Shown here piece by piece: positions 16,098-24,226 of a stretch of 30,822 nt of DNA. Every line of letters begins with the position of its first letter. The stretch's first letter is position 1. The stretch comes from a virus: positions 1-30,822 of IMG/VR virus record IMGVR_UViG_3300025154_000310. One strand, given 5' to 3'. The notes beneath the pieces were generated by a model. The model ran no database searches. It had not been told where the DNA came from and saw only the letters and a list, made by a program, of their open reading frames with translations. The translations under genes were made by a program, and so were the position numbers.

Positions 16098-16712
16098 TCA
16101 CGCTCCAATCAATTCATATTTAGCTGTCACCCGAACAACAAGATCGGGCATCCCAATACGATCTACTAATCCATGATTCATTGCTTCTTGTGCGGTCAAA
16201 TACATATCAGCGTGACCACGTTCATGAATTATATGTTTAAAATAGTCTTTGTCATGCCCACAATTTATGGACACCTGCTCCATTAACCTCTTGTTTACAC
16301 CATCCACGAAACTTGCAGTTGATTGCAGCTCGTTATTTTTACCCCATTCTCCAGCGGAAACTTCATGCATCAAAAAGTAACTATTGGGTGCTGCGAAACG
16401 ATATCCTTTTGTGCCGAAACTAACCAAAACCGCACCACACGAAGCCGCACGTCCAACACCAACCGTTGCGACTATCAAGCCAGAACTTGACAATATGTCA
16501 ACCATCGCATACAGGTTTGCCACCATGCCTCCGGGTGAGTTGATGACAACTGGTAGGATTGTTTGTCCAGACTGTCTTGCACGTGAACAACAATCTGATA
16601 AGTTCTTTATTGTCTTGTCGTCAAAATCATTCACGTATGCGGTCACTGGCTGATCCACAAAATCGAAAATGTTCTTAACTCTTATGTTTTCTAGTACCGC
16701 GTAACTGTTCAT
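16098..16712 (-). CDS. clpP: ClpP-like serine protease
   Basis: 204 residues, near the usual ClpP length. The catalytic triad is in place: S91 in GRAASCGAVL, H116 in FLMHEVS, and D169 in GHADMYLTAQEA; the oxyanion Gly pair is in INSPGGMV (61-62). Following the Asp, AQEAMNHGLVDRIG is the standard ClpP end motif. No propeptide is obvious. ClpP forms a 14-mer barrel and needs a Clp ATPase; none is seen here, so it could use a host partner or act alone as in some phage head-maturation enzymes. This copy is far from the head genes, which have their own gp21-type protease. ATG 16712 overlaps the preceding stop (ATGA). Confidence 0.9.
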   Translation of the reverse strand: MNSYAVLENIRVKNIFDFVDQPVTAYVNDFDDKTIKNLSDCCSRARQSGQTILPVVINSPGGMVANLYAMVDILSSSGLIVATVGVGRAASCGAVLVSFGTKGYRFAAPNSYFLMHEVSAGEWGKNNELQSTASFVDGVNKRLMEQVSINCGHDKDYFKHIIHERGHADMYLTAQEAMNHGLVDRIGMPDLVVRVTAKYELIGA

Positions 16713-16951
16713 AGTTTCTCCATATATCTGATAACATCCGCCATCAGCTCGTCAATAGTCATACCATCACTATAAGGATACTCTACAACCTGTATTCTTA
16801 CGCTATCTTGGAACGATAAATCACTACACGGGGTTAATTCTCCCCAATATTGCGACAATATAGCAAGTCTCACCGCATTTAACAGTTTGTCGTTCTTGTA
16901 TGCTTCACATAATAGCACATAACGTTGACCATCAATCGTTACTTCATGCAT
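16709..16951 (-). CDS. Unknown small protein
   Basis: 80 residues. ATG 16951 has AGGAGG five bases upstream, which decides the start over an earlier codon. The sequence begins MHEVTIDGQRYVLLCEA and has a beta-rich first third and helical end. No family recognised. It overlaps the ClpP-like gene by four bases (ATGA), so the two are co-translated, and it follows the nuclease gene after 11 bases. Confidence 0.7.
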   Translation of the reverse strand: MHEVTIDGQRYVLLCEAYKNDKLLNAVRLAILSQYWGELTPCSDLSFQDSVRIQVVEYPYSDGMTIDELMADVIRYMEKL

Positions 16952-16962
16952 AAATCCTCCTT

Positions 16963-17343
16963 CTAGTCGCAAAACTTTTCACAAAACACGCTGGCAGGCA
17001 CAAGGTACCAATCATGTTCGACAAGACGATTGTCAAAATTCAAACGAATAGACAACGCGGGAAGTCTACCTTGCGCCATTGCTTCCATGGTTATCTTTTC
17101 CAGCCACTCTGCCTTAACCGACAATGATGCTTTTTCTGTCATCTTTGCTTCAATCAAAAACTTATCAGACTTAACATCTGCCTTGGCTCGATAGTCTGAA
17201 CCACTCAATGGATTACGCTTGCCACCAATTAACTTGGCAATATCGTGTTCCTGTTTGCGCGATTGCTTCTTGATTTTCAGGTTGTCACGTTCGCCACTAA
17301 ATGTGTTGTTCCTAAGTTCTTTCGGCGATTCTGGTAAGCTCAT
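16963..17343 (-). CDS. PD-(D/E)XK endonuclease, Hjc/VRR-NUC-like
   Basis: 126 residues. Motifs follow small Holliday-junction or flap nucleases of the PD-(D/E)XK fold: E32 in SRKQEHDIAKLIGG, a Ser/Asp-containing turn NPLSGSDYRAKAD with D56, then FLIEAKMT (E65, K67), then a long helix and IRLNF strand. The basic N-terminus may contact DNA. It would act as a structure-specific nuclease in recombination; a RuvC-like protein is also encoded, so the two may handle different branches. GAGGATACA precedes ATG 17343. Confidence 0.78.
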   Translation of the reverse strand: MSLPESPKELRNNTFSGERDNLKIKKQSRKQEHDIAKLIGGKRNPLSGSDYRAKADVKSDKFLIEAKMTEKASLSVKAEWLEKITMEAMAQGRLPALSIRLNFDNRLVEHDWYLVPASVFCEKFCD

Positions 17344-17350
17344 TGTATCC

Positions 17351-17764
17351 TCATGTATTGTTAGGATTCAGATACACTGTTAAAAAACCATTGTCTCTGA
17401 ATCTACTCATCATTCTTTTTTGGATATATGCTGCCCTTTCTTGATTTTCGCTTCCATTGGCAAACACAACACAACTTACATTGGCACCTAGCAACATAAG
17501 GGTTTTATTGCTATTAAGGTCGTCAATAATCACTATATCCATATTGATATCTTTGTATCGAAACGGAACAGGAAACAGCTTATGCTTTAAGCCCACAACT
17601 GCCATTGTTAACATTGCATCTGGTGTTAGACCTTCCATGCTTCGTATATCGTTTTCACGTAAATACTGAACATATTCTGAAACGATTTGCAATACCAATT
17701 CATAGTCGTTGCCGTTTGTGTTGATTCGCTGTGTGCCATACATACCGGTAAGCACCTTGTTCAT
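17351..17764 (-). CDS. Unknown protein
   Basis: 137 residues. Helical first half, then an alpha/beta section with strands MDIVIIDDL and VSCVVFANG separated by KTLMLLG. The alternation suggests a Rossmann-like fold, but no nucleotide motif is clear. ATG 17764 overlaps the end of the Dam gene by four bases (ATGA). No function assigned. Confidence 0.7.
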   Translation of the reverse strand: MNKVLTGMYGTQRINTNGNDYELVLQIVSEYVQYLRENDIRSMEGLTPDAMLTMAVVGLKHKLFPVPFRYKDINMDIVIIDDLNSNKTLMLLGANVSCVVFANGSENQERAAYIQKRMMSRFRDNGFLTVYLNPNNT

Positions 17765-18603
17765 TTTGCCCTCACAATGATTTCTTCCACATATCCGCGT
17801 TTCTGCCCCTTACAACTTATAGTTCTGTTAATAGCATGAGTTGAACAGATTGTAAAAGAATTTTCTGGATAAAGCGTATTAATGGTGTAATCTGTCTTAT
17901 GGTTTGTTAACACCACAATGGCACCGCGCTTGGCTGTATCTTTCGCAATTTCGGCAAGCCGCAGCTGGTCAGCCAATCCAAGCCATTCCGGGCTGTATTG
18001 TTGAAATGACGCTGTGTCAGATAATGGAATATAAGGTGGATCGCAATATAGTTGATCTCCGGCCTGCGCACATTTCATCGCATCCCCAAAATCGCATGCC
18101 CTAAATTCTACATTTTTGATAAGTTGTGCAACCATCTGCACGTTATAGTCGTCTGGTAAACTTACATGATCATACTTGCCAACTGGCGAGTTAAAGGTAC
18201 CGTTCTTATTCTCGCGATAAAGGCCGTTGTAACACGCGTGGTTTAACCATATCATCAAAGATGCATGTCTGGTATCGGTTGCCGCGCCAGCGTTAAATTC
18301 AGCCCTTAACGGCTCATAGCTGGGCACAAAATTAACAACTGGCAATGTATGAAGATCTTTCAATACAGCCTTAACATCTTGTTGTACTCCAACCCAAGTC
18401 CTGATTATCTTACTGTTAACATCTGAAAAAATACACTTCTTAGCCTGGTTATTGGATAGTCTGAATATCTCAGCAGCACCCGCGCCAAGAAATGGTGAAA
18501 AGAATGTCCCTTCACACTTCTTGCCAAAGGCTGCATTGATATATTGTGCCAACCTTGTCTTACTGCCAGGCCATTTCATGAATGGCTTAATTTGTGATGA
18601 CAT
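17761..18603 (-). CDS. dam: DNA adenine methyltransferase, Dam type
   Basis: 280 residues, full length for the D12 class. Motif X (KPFMKWPGSKTRL) opens the protein, the AdoMet motif is FSPFLGAGAAEIF (38-46), and the catalytic motif is LYCDPPY (DPPY 188-191). It transfers methyl groups to adenine N6; the specificity is probably GATC by similarity to Dam, but this is not shown by sequence. It may protect phage DNA from restriction or mark it for replication or packaging. AAAGGA precedes ATG 18603. It overlaps the HD gene by 17 bases and the next gene by 4. Confidence 0.92.
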   Translation of the reverse strand: MSSQIKPFMKWPGSKTRLAQYINAAFGKKCEGTFFSPFLGAGAAEIFRLSNNQAKKCIFSDVNSKIIRTWVGVQQDVKAVLKDLHTLPVVNFVPSYEPLRAEFNAGAATDTRHASLMIWLNHACYNGLYRENKNGTFNSPVGKYDHVSLPDDYNVQMVAQLIKNVEFRACDFGDAMKCAQAGDQLYCDPPYIPLSDTASFQQYSPEWLGLADQLRLAEIAKDTAKRGAIVVLTNHKTDYTINTLYPENSFTICSTHAINRTISCKGQKRGYVEEIIVRAK

Positions 18604-19492
18604 TTTGTTCCTTTACTACTAATGACAATTCGTTGAAACGTTCCATAAACTCATGCTCAATTTCGTCAATCGATTTCGTGGTGTCAATCGATATGTTGCG
18701 AGCAGCATCTACAAGCCCAAGCCACCAATTCCCTTCCCATTCCACATCTTCCCCAAACAGTGCAAATTTTTCGGCCAACAACACAACATTGTCAGCTCTT
18801 TTGACATAATGATGAATCCAAGAACCGTATTCCTGGCAATATTTACCATAAATCATATCCTGAAGATATTGCTCCGATTCCCTGTATGGCAACATTGTGC
18901 TGGTATACTTGATTGGTCGCGGTATATCGACAAGATATGCTTCACTTGCATCGTGCAACAATCCAGCCAACTCTATGTCACATATTGTTTTATAAGCAAC
19001 ACTGTGTTGTCTATGGTTATTGTGATAAGGACAATACATTTCGCCTGCCAAACGTGACACCAACAAGCTATGTTGTGCGACTGACCAGAATTCCCGTGTA
19101 TGACCAGCAAACCGACACATACGAGAAAGTGCATGCGCAATGTCCTGTATGTCAATATCTTCAGGAAGTGGATCTAACTGATAAAACTTTTTTCCACTAT
19201 AAGTTTCAGACCAATCACCATAACGTACACTAGAATTATTTGTAAGTTTTGCTACCTGAACCACTGCCCTGTCCACATAAAGATGTAGTGGAAACAATGG
19301 TATCAAGGCTAACGTTGCAACGTCATCATCTGTTAGTTTTAACTCACCAATTAATACCGTCAACGTATCTGGATCATCGTGCCAACCAAGCTGACAACTC
19401 TTATAACCATCTGTCAAGATACGATATGCCATACGGTTTACGTGGTTTTCCATCGTTTGCCGAAAACGTCTCAGAAACGTCTCACTTATCAT
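18587..19492 (-). CDS. HD-domain phosphohydrolase (YfbR-like nucleotidase)
   Basis: 301 residues; ATG 19492 chosen for GGAG six bases upstream, inside the end of the preceding gene. After an N-terminal region of about 100 unrecognised residues comes the phage HD pattern: GKKFYQLDPLPEDIDIQDIA, then CRFAGHTREFWSVAQHS (H141), then AGLLHDASEAYLVDIPRP (H180/D181). These bind a metal and hydrolyse phosphates, usually 5'-nucleotides in YfbR relatives, so a role in nucleotide pools is likely. The N-terminal extension makes it longer than YfbR (about 200 residues) and its role is unknown. Confidence 0.85.
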   Translation of the reverse strand: MISETFLRRFRQTMENHVNRMAYRILTDGYKSCQLGWHDDPDTLTVLIGELKLTDDDVATLALIPLFPLHLYVDRAVVQVAKLTNNSSVRYGDWSETYSGKKFYQLDPLPEDIDIQDIAHALSRMCRFAGHTREFWSVAQHSLLVSRLAGEMYCPYHNNHRQHSVAYKTICDIELAGLLHDASEAYLVDIPRPIKYTSTMLPYRESEQYLQDMIYGKYCQEYGSWIHHYVKRADNVVLLAEKFALFGEDVEWEGNWWLGLVDAARNISIDTTKSIDEIEHEFMERFNELSLVVKEQNVITN

Positions 19493-19859
19493 GTTGCGCT
19501 CCATCTCTATCTGGCAATTCAACTGCTTCATCCCACAACACCTTATTACCGTTCTTGTAAAACAGGAATGTTGCTGAATCGTTGAAAATATCAAAGTCAA
19601 CATCGCGCCTCAATAGTTCAATGAATGCACCGCATTCCTGTTTATCATCGAAACCGAACACAATATATCGATCTGATCCCCATGTTATACCTTGTCGGGC
19701 ATAAAAAGCAGTTAATTCGTTTGTGTTTCGCCTTGACTGTTCATCATCATTGATGATGGCAAGCAATATGCTTTCGTCGTTTGCCTTACTTGCTACCATG
19801 CTTGCAAGTCGCATATATTGATGAAAAGCGTTATTGTGGAAGATACTAATACAATACAT
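19482..19859 (-). CDS. Unknown protein
   Basis: 125 residues. ATG 19859 has AGGA six bases upstream; an upstream TTG in frame has no good site. Opens MYCISIFHNNAFHQYMRL; a mid segment SDRYIVFGFDDKQECGAFIELL looks like a small alpha/beta (ferredoxin-like) domain. Nothing recognised. It overlaps the HD gene by 11 bases. Confidence 0.65.
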   Translation of the reverse strand: MYCISIFHNNAFHQYMRLASMVASKANDESILLAIINDDEQSRRNTNELTAFYARQGITWGSDRYIVFGFDDKQECGAFIELLRRDVDFDIFNDSATFLFYKNGNKVLWDEAVELPDRDGAQHDK

Positions 19860-19918
19860 AATCATTCCTTTCTTCAATGGTGATTCAATATCTTTAAAGC
19901 GTGCTACGGGTCGTCAAG

Positions 19919-19927
19919 CCTATAACA
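19919..19927 (-). promoter_or_regulatory. Extended -10 promoter candidate
   Basis: Coding strand TGT-TATAGG in the 79-base gap before the 125-residue gene. It shares the TGTTAT core with the better promoters but has no -35 match at 16 to 17 bases. TTGACG nearby is too close to serve. Weak evidence. Confidence 0.3.
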
Positions 19928-19938
19928 CTAGACATTAT

Positions 19939-20217
19939 TTATTCGCTTGCAATTGGTTGCACGATATACCCTAACGCAAGAAATCTCTGTTCATGCCTTT
20001 CTTTCTGAAACTCAAGAAAACGATTCAGTTTATCAAGGTCAAGTTCTCTAAACACTACACCTTCAGGATCATGACGATAATCTGTGATACCAGCTAATGT
20101 TAACTTTTCACCATCGTCAGATAACGTCAACGCAAGCCCCAATGGATGAAAGAATTCTCTGTTAGCTGCCAACAAAATTCCACGTTCTCTTAATTCGTAG
20201 AGTGAAATGTATTCCAT
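19939..20217 (-). CDS. Small phage protein with YISLYELRERG motif
   Basis: 92 residues, one small domain. It opens with ISLYELRERGILLAANREFF and HPLGLALTLSDDGEKL. This is a pattern I associate with a widespread family of short phage proteins (possibly DUF7415); that match is from memory and not checked. Function unknown. AAGGAG lies before ATG 20217, and it follows the RecA gene by 17 bases, so it is co-transcribed with it. Confidence 0.72.
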   Translation of the reverse strand: MEYISLYELRERGILLAANREFFHPLGLALTLSDDGEKLTLAGITDYRHDPEGVVFRELDLDKLNRFLEFQKERHEQRFLALGYIVQPIASE

Positions 20218-20234
20218 ACAATGCTCCTTATTGA

Positions 20235-21500
20235 CTAAACAGTAAGTTCCATTAAACGATTCAAAACAACCTTCCTTATCGCATCATATTCTGTTCTATT
20301 GCCACGCCATCGCTCCTTAATAGCCTTCTGTGAAGCAAACTCTTCACCAAGCACATAAAGCTTATTGTTGTCTTTGGCAATAATTCCAAGCTGCATACAC
20401 GTCGAGAAAATGAAGTCCGATTCCAATACCTGCCCCAACCTGACACCACGTTCATGATTGGTGATAAGTGACATTCGGAAACTTCCATCCCTTAATGGCG
20501 AACCAGTCTTATTTTTCAATAACTTAAAATTAACCGTAATCTCAATTGGCACATTAGCAGTTTCGTCTTTCGCGGTTCCAATCTGTATCTTTTCGGAAAC
20601 CTTGTCGCTTGTCCAAAACTTCAACTCTAACGAATTTGCGAAGTCCTGTCCCTTGCCACCTGGTTTAACACTTGGATCTCCGAACATTACACCAATCTTT
20701 TGGCGTATCTGTTGAATCCAAATCATAGTTGGTGGCAAATGTGTTTCATTCGCAACTTTGGCTGTGTCACTTACCCACTTACGAACTGCTTTATTTAACA
20801 ATCGTGCCTGAAGCCCCTGTTGATTTTTTTCTGCAGAAACCTCAATTTCTGTTTCTGGAGTCATGGCTGCAAGACTATCAATGACAATCAGATCGATAGA
20901 AGCTGTCTGTAATGCAGCCGATACAAGGTCAACTGTTCGTTCAGCACTCTCCGGATATGAAAGCAATAATCTACTCGTGTCAACACCATGTAATGTTGCC
21001 CATTCTGGATCAAAGGTTCCTTCAACATCAAAGAACCAACACACGAATTCATCGAATGAGTTTTCGTTCAATGCTTCAAGTCGTTCCTTAAACTCTTTGT
21101 CTTTCTCACCCTGCAATGGTACTGGTACCCATAGTCCTTTCTTGACACAATCACATTTACCAATAGCCCTATGGGTACGTTCCAGGGTTTGTGAACGCTC
21201 TGCTTCGGGGATTTCCTCAATCTTGAATTCTGTCGGTGCGCGCCAACAATGTCTACAAAGATTTTGTGCTGAAGCAATTACCTTTAATGCAACTGTTGTC
21301 TTGCCACTTGACCATTCACCACAAAAAGTCGTTATACGGCCCCTGGGAATACCGCCGCCTGTCGCGTAGTTGAACGATGTACTGTCAATTGGTATCCTGT
21401 CAAGCTTTTGTACGTTACCGCCAAACAACACAACATCATGTTTGTATGTCTTCTGTGCCGCACCAGCAAGCTCAGCTATCGCTTTCCATCTATCGCTCAT
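20235..21500 (-). CDS. recA: RecA/UvsX-type recombinase with a Cys-containing insertion
   Basis: 421 residues. Walker A is CGEWSSGKTT (61-69), FDVEGTFD (157-164) is the second conserved block, and Walker B is SIDLIVIDSLAAMTP (D208). IWIQQIRQKIGVMFG is loop L1-like and KPGGKGQDFAN is L2-like. Between Walker A and FDVEGTFD is a roughly 70-residue insertion with C82/C85 and C116/C118, a likely zinc site not in bacterial RecA. It forms the filament for strand exchange, central to recombination-dependent replication, with SSB, the UvsW-like helicase, RuvC and the nucleases encoded nearby. AAAGGA precedes ATG 21500. Confidence 0.93.
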   Translation of the reverse strand: MSDRWKAIAELAGAAQKTYKHDVVLFGGNVQKLDRIPIDSTSFNYATGGGIPRGRITTFCGEWSSGKTTVALKVIASAQNLCRHCWRAPTEFKIEEIPEAERSQTLERTHRAIGKCDCVKKGLWVPVPLQGEKDKEFKERLEALNENSFDEFVCWFFDVEGTFDPEWATLHGVDTSRLLLSYPESAERTVDLVSAALQTASIDLIVIDSLAAMTPETEIEVSAEKNQQGLQARLLNKAVRKWVSDTAKVANETHLPPTMIWIQQIRQKIGVMFGDPSVKPGGKGQDFANSLELKFWTSDKVSEKIQIGTAKDETANVPIEITVNFKLLKNKTGSPLRDGSFRMSLITNHERGVRLGQVLESDFIFSTCMQLGIIAKDNNKLYVLGEEFASQKAIKERWRGNRTEYDAIRKVVLNRLMELTV

Positions 21501-21501
21501 A

Positions 21502-22035
21502 TTAGTTCCTTTTCCTAATTATCGATTTAATCGCATCAACACGTTCCTGAATCTTCTGCTCCATCCACTTTTCAAGGTACTCAATTCGTTCTGGCAGTTT
21601 CGTCATGTCCGTCACTGGAATTGAACGTCCGACATCAGCTTTGCTGAACTTAAAATTGCCAGTATTCTTTGTCACTCCATAATCAATTGTCACGATCGCG
21701 AAAGGAACGTTATCAAGTTTGAATTCTGGACGCTTATGCTGCTTACCAGTCAGGCTTGACACTTCATGATTTAACCATGAACGTACCAGATCTAACGTGT
21801 TGTCATAAACCTTATCAGCATCGTGGTCGTCGCAAAACGATGTAACCCCAACACTGATTCTTGCACTTTCCCCGTCACTGTTGGGCATACTTACAGTGCG
21901 TTGAAGTTTTACCGTAACAGGAAACAACATTTTGTTTACTGAATATGGTACGTGGCTGGATGTCTCCTCAATAACTTCTCGAGGGTCCGATTCTACTTTC
22001 TGGATCACATAATAGCTGTCATTTATGGCATTCAT
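21502..22035 (-). CDS. Unknown protein upstream of RecA
   Basis: 177 residues. ATG 22035 has GGAG five bases upstream; a GTG eight codons earlier is rejected. No known domain. A beta-rich centre (PVTVKLQRTVSMPN, and ISVGVTSFCDD) is followed by a basic helical C-terminus (ERVDAIKSIIRKRN). It is adjacent to RecA (one base apart), so a mediator or accessory role is possible, comparable in position only with T4 UvsY. The leader contains a copy of the 14-bp repeat that runs into its Shine-Dalgarno. Confidence 0.7.
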   Translation of the reverse strand: MNAINDSYYVIQKVESDPREVIEETSSHVPYSVNKMLFPVTVKLQRTVSMPNSDGESARISVGVTSFCDDHDADKVYDNTLDLVRSWLNHEVSSLTGKQHKRPEFKLDNVPFAIVTIDYGVTKNTGNFKFSKADVGRSIPVTDMTKLPERIEYLEKWMEQKIQERVDAIKSIIRKRN

Positions 22036-22044
22036 ATTTACTCC

Positions 22045-22058
22045 TGCATTTGATTGCA
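22045..22058 (-). repeat. 14-bp repeat TGCAATCAAATGCA, copy 3
   Basis: Exact copy on the coding strand in the leader of the gene before RecA. It abuts the GGAG ribosome site (ATGCAGGAG), so a bound protein or RNA here could affect translation. Confidence 0.85.
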
Positions 22059-22073
22059 CGCTTTGTTAGTCAG

Positions 22074-22101
22074 AAGATAACACAGAAATGGAAGCTGGCA
22101 A
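22074..22101 (-). promoter_or_regulatory. Promoter of the recA operon
   Basis: Coding strand TTGCCA (22101-22096), 16 bases, TATCTT (22079-22074) with TGT directly before the -10. Upstream context is TTTTCTTGCCA. The leader of about 30 bases holds the 14-bp repeat and the ribosome site. The 91-base gap 22036-22126 holds nothing else. Confidence 0.65.
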
Positions 22102-22126
22102 GAAAATAGCTAAAAAATCGTGTTTG

Positions 22127-22669
22127 TTAACCCAACTTAGAGGTAAGAATACTAGCCATCACGCGACCATACATTACAGGGTCTTGAAAATAAAGGTCAA
22201 AACAGTAATTGTATTTCATGCTTTTTATCGCGTCATCACCAGAAATTGGCACAGGACTTGCGTCTATTTCGGCCAATACCATACTATTGTGAAGCATGGC
22301 CTGTTCATCTTCATCCAGTGTTACCCTTTCGTTGATATCATCATATACCATGTTACGTTCCTGCATTAACTGTTTAATTTGTTTAAGCAGGACATGGTAT
22401 CTTGGTTGTTCGCCAACTGTTAGTGGAACTGTTTCAATAAACACGTTGATCGATTCATAGCATGCACCTGTTTCCTGATCAACTATGCCCCGTTGACGGT
22501 CGTGCCTGACAATTGTCAGATCGTTGATAAATAATTCAGGGTTTTCCTCAATATACCGATCGATAAGTGTCTTTACTTGAACGATGGTACTATCAAGACA
22601 TTCATTATAGTGTTCCAGCTTTCTCTGTGCTGCTGATGATAACAATAAACCATTGCTTATATTATCCAT
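22127..22669 (-). CDS. Unknown protein downstream of the helicase
   Basis: 180 residues. ATG 22669 has GGAGG five bases upstream and starts just after the helicase stop, which favours it over start codons inside the helicase gene. It is mostly helical, with a strand pair IVRHDRQRGIVDQETG and YESINVFIETVPL. No family recognised. It is co-transcribed with the UvsW-like helicase and followed by the recA promoter. Confidence 0.7.
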   Translation of the reverse strand: MDNISNGLLLSSAAQRKLEHYNECLDSTIVQVKTLIDRYIEENPELFINDLTIVRHDRQRGIVDQETGACYESINVFIETVPLTVGEQPRYHVLLKQIKQLMQERNMVYDDINERVTLDEDEQAMLHNSMVLAEIDASPVPISGDDAIKSMKYNYCFDLYFQDPVMYGRVMASILTSKLG

Positions 22670-22682
22670 AATATCCTCCATG

Positions 22683-24173
22683 TTACTTGCTTGTATCGAA
22701 TAACGTTTGTTGTTTAACAAGCTTAGATTGTTGTGTTGTCGGCATGGCATTATTTTCACGATAGAATGCTGCCCTATATTTGTATAGTTTCTCGACAACT
22801 GGTGCTTCATCCACGAAATCTACCACAATAGGTTCTTTTTTACCATGGTCCGCATTTTCCGGAGTCCAACGACGTATACGGCCAACTGGCTGTTCAATTG
22901 AACTTACTGGCGTTACCATGAAAAGTGTGTCAAGATCCCATATATCAAGCGCATCTTCAACCGTTTGTTTTGTTGCTAATACGAGTTGACACTTTTGAGC
23001 AACTTTACGTTCATGTTTTGTTACGAACCGCATTTTCCTTTCGTTCGGGTTGGGATTCTTTTTCGTTTTACGCTTATAAGTTTCATTTCTATCATTTGTT
23101 GAAACGAACCACTCACCACAAAATATTCCTATTGTTGTGTTGGGTAACATTCTATTAATCTCGATCTTGATGCTTTCCAGCAGATGAAGCCTCTCTCCCA
23201 TGGCCAATACTTTTCGGCCTGTTTTGATTGCCTTCATAAGTTCATCAACTATTGTCCTGGTGCGTATTGCGTCATATGACATCAAACTCAATGCAACAGG
23301 ACGACTAACCCTTGGATGACATTTCCATCCAGTACGAATTATCTTTGCCTTAAATGGCATGGGCTTCAGGTTTGAATGAAATGCTATTCCGCCAACGTTC
23401 CAAAAGAATAAATTCTCACAGCAATCAGATCTTGATGGTGTAGCTGTCAGCCCGATCTTGTATTTTGCTGGAAATTGCAAGATCGTTTTAGAAAATGCCC
23501 TACTGGAAAAATGATGAGCTTCGTCAATAACTACAGTGCCAAAGTGCCGATAAAAATCGGCACCATAATCTCTTTGCATTAAAGATTGAACAAGCGTTAT
23601 CACGAAATCATTGTCCCTAAAATTACATTCATTTTGTTGTGCTATTCCTATCTTCGCATATGGTATCATTGAAAGTATTCTCTCCTGCCATTGCTCCAAC
23701 AAAAATTCCTTATGAACTATAACAAGAGTTGCGCAACCCAGACGCCTAGCTATCTCAATGGCCAAAATGGTTTTGCCGCATCCACAGTCCGCATGCAACA
23801 TAGCACCATATGGAGGATTAATCAATGCATTTACCATCGCTTCAACTGCTATTGACTGCTCCTCATATTTACCTGTTGCCCGCCAATTCGTTGTTGGCAA
23901 GTGTATTGCTTCACCATTGCAGACATCAAACACAATATCATGCTGTTGCTTCATGTTGGCGAAAAAGAATGCACGTGGAACACCAAACAGTTTATCGGTT
24001 TCCTGGTATGCATAGATTGGTGAACTGTCTGCCATATCCGCAAAATCTTGCGCGATTCGCGGTATGATGGTTAAGGAAGATTTAAGACTATGTTGTTGCT
24101 CGATTGTAAGCCCGTCAGGGTTATTGTTTGTGCGCTTCGGCAACCAGGCAAGATTGGAAACAATTATCTTCAT
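22683..24173 (-). CDS. SF2 DEAH-type helicase, UvsW-like
   Basis: 496 residues, close to T4 UvsW (about 500). Motifs in order: Walker A ADCGCGKT (128-135), LVIVHKEFLLEQW (Ia), DEAH at 217-220, GLTATPSR (III, TATP 243-246), a helicase C-terminal domain, and motif VI QPVGRIRR (428-435). UvsW-type enzymes unwind D-loops, stalled forks and Holliday junctions, and handle branches in recombination-dependent replication. That fits RecA and RuvC nearby. GGAG lies six bases before ATG 24173. The ribosome site and part of the start codon fall in a predicted hairpin. The family is sure; equivalence to UvsW rather than another SF2 repair helicase is likely. Confidence 0.88.
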   Translation of the reverse strand: MKIIVSNLAWLPKRTNNNPDGLTIEQQHSLKSSLTIIPRIAQDFADMADSSPIYAYQETDKLFGVPRAFFFANMKQQHDIVFDVCNGEAIHLPTTNWRATGKYEEQSIAVEAMVNALINPPYGAMLHADCGCGKTILAIEIARRLGCATLVIVHKEFLLEQWQERILSMIPYAKIGIAQQNECNFRDNDFVITLVQSLMQRDYGADFYRHFGTVVIDEAHHFSSRAFSKTILQFPAKYKIGLTATPSRSDCCENLFFWNVGGIAFHSNLKPMPFKAKIIRTGWKCHPRVSRPVALSLMSYDAIRTRTIVDELMKAIKTGRKVLAMGERLHLLESIKIEINRMLPNTTIGIFCGEWFVSTNDRNETYKRKTKKNPNPNERKMRFVTKHERKVAQKCQLVLATKQTVEDALDIWDLDTLFMVTPVSSIEQPVGRIRRWTPENADHGKKEPIVVDFVDEAPVVEKLYKYRAAFYRENNAMPTTQQSKLVKQQTLFDTSK

Positions 24174-24207
24174 GTGTCACTCCATATTTTTAGTTAGAAT
24201 GACACAT
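24172..24207 (-). promoter_or_regulatory. Hairpin over the helicase ribosome-binding site
   Basis: The transcript can form an 8-bp perfect stem, ATGTGTCA (24207-24200) with TGACACAT (24179-24172). The loop is 20 bases and contains GGAG (24183-24180). The 3' arm covers the first two bases of the start codon. It could reduce helicase translation or bind a dimeric regulator as DNA. Confidence 0.4.
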
Positions 24208-24226
24208 CAATATAGAAATGTAAAAC

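Noticed and set aside
19493-19603. Longer N-terminus of the HD protein
   Set aside because: It would overlap the previous gene by over 100 bases; GGAG is placed for ATG 19492.
19948-19961. TGCAAT-N4-TGCA as a variant copy of the 14-mer
   Set aside because: The centre differs completely; kept out of the count. The same holds for TGCAATTACTTGCA near 11935.
22670-22810. Extension of the 180-residue gene upstream into the helicase gene
   Set aside because: The extra codons overlap the helicase C-terminus, and GGAGG points to ATG 22669.
24182-24222. Possible promoter TTTACA with TCATTC before the helicase gene
   Set aside because: Poor -10 without a correctly placed TG; the hairpin explains the bases better.
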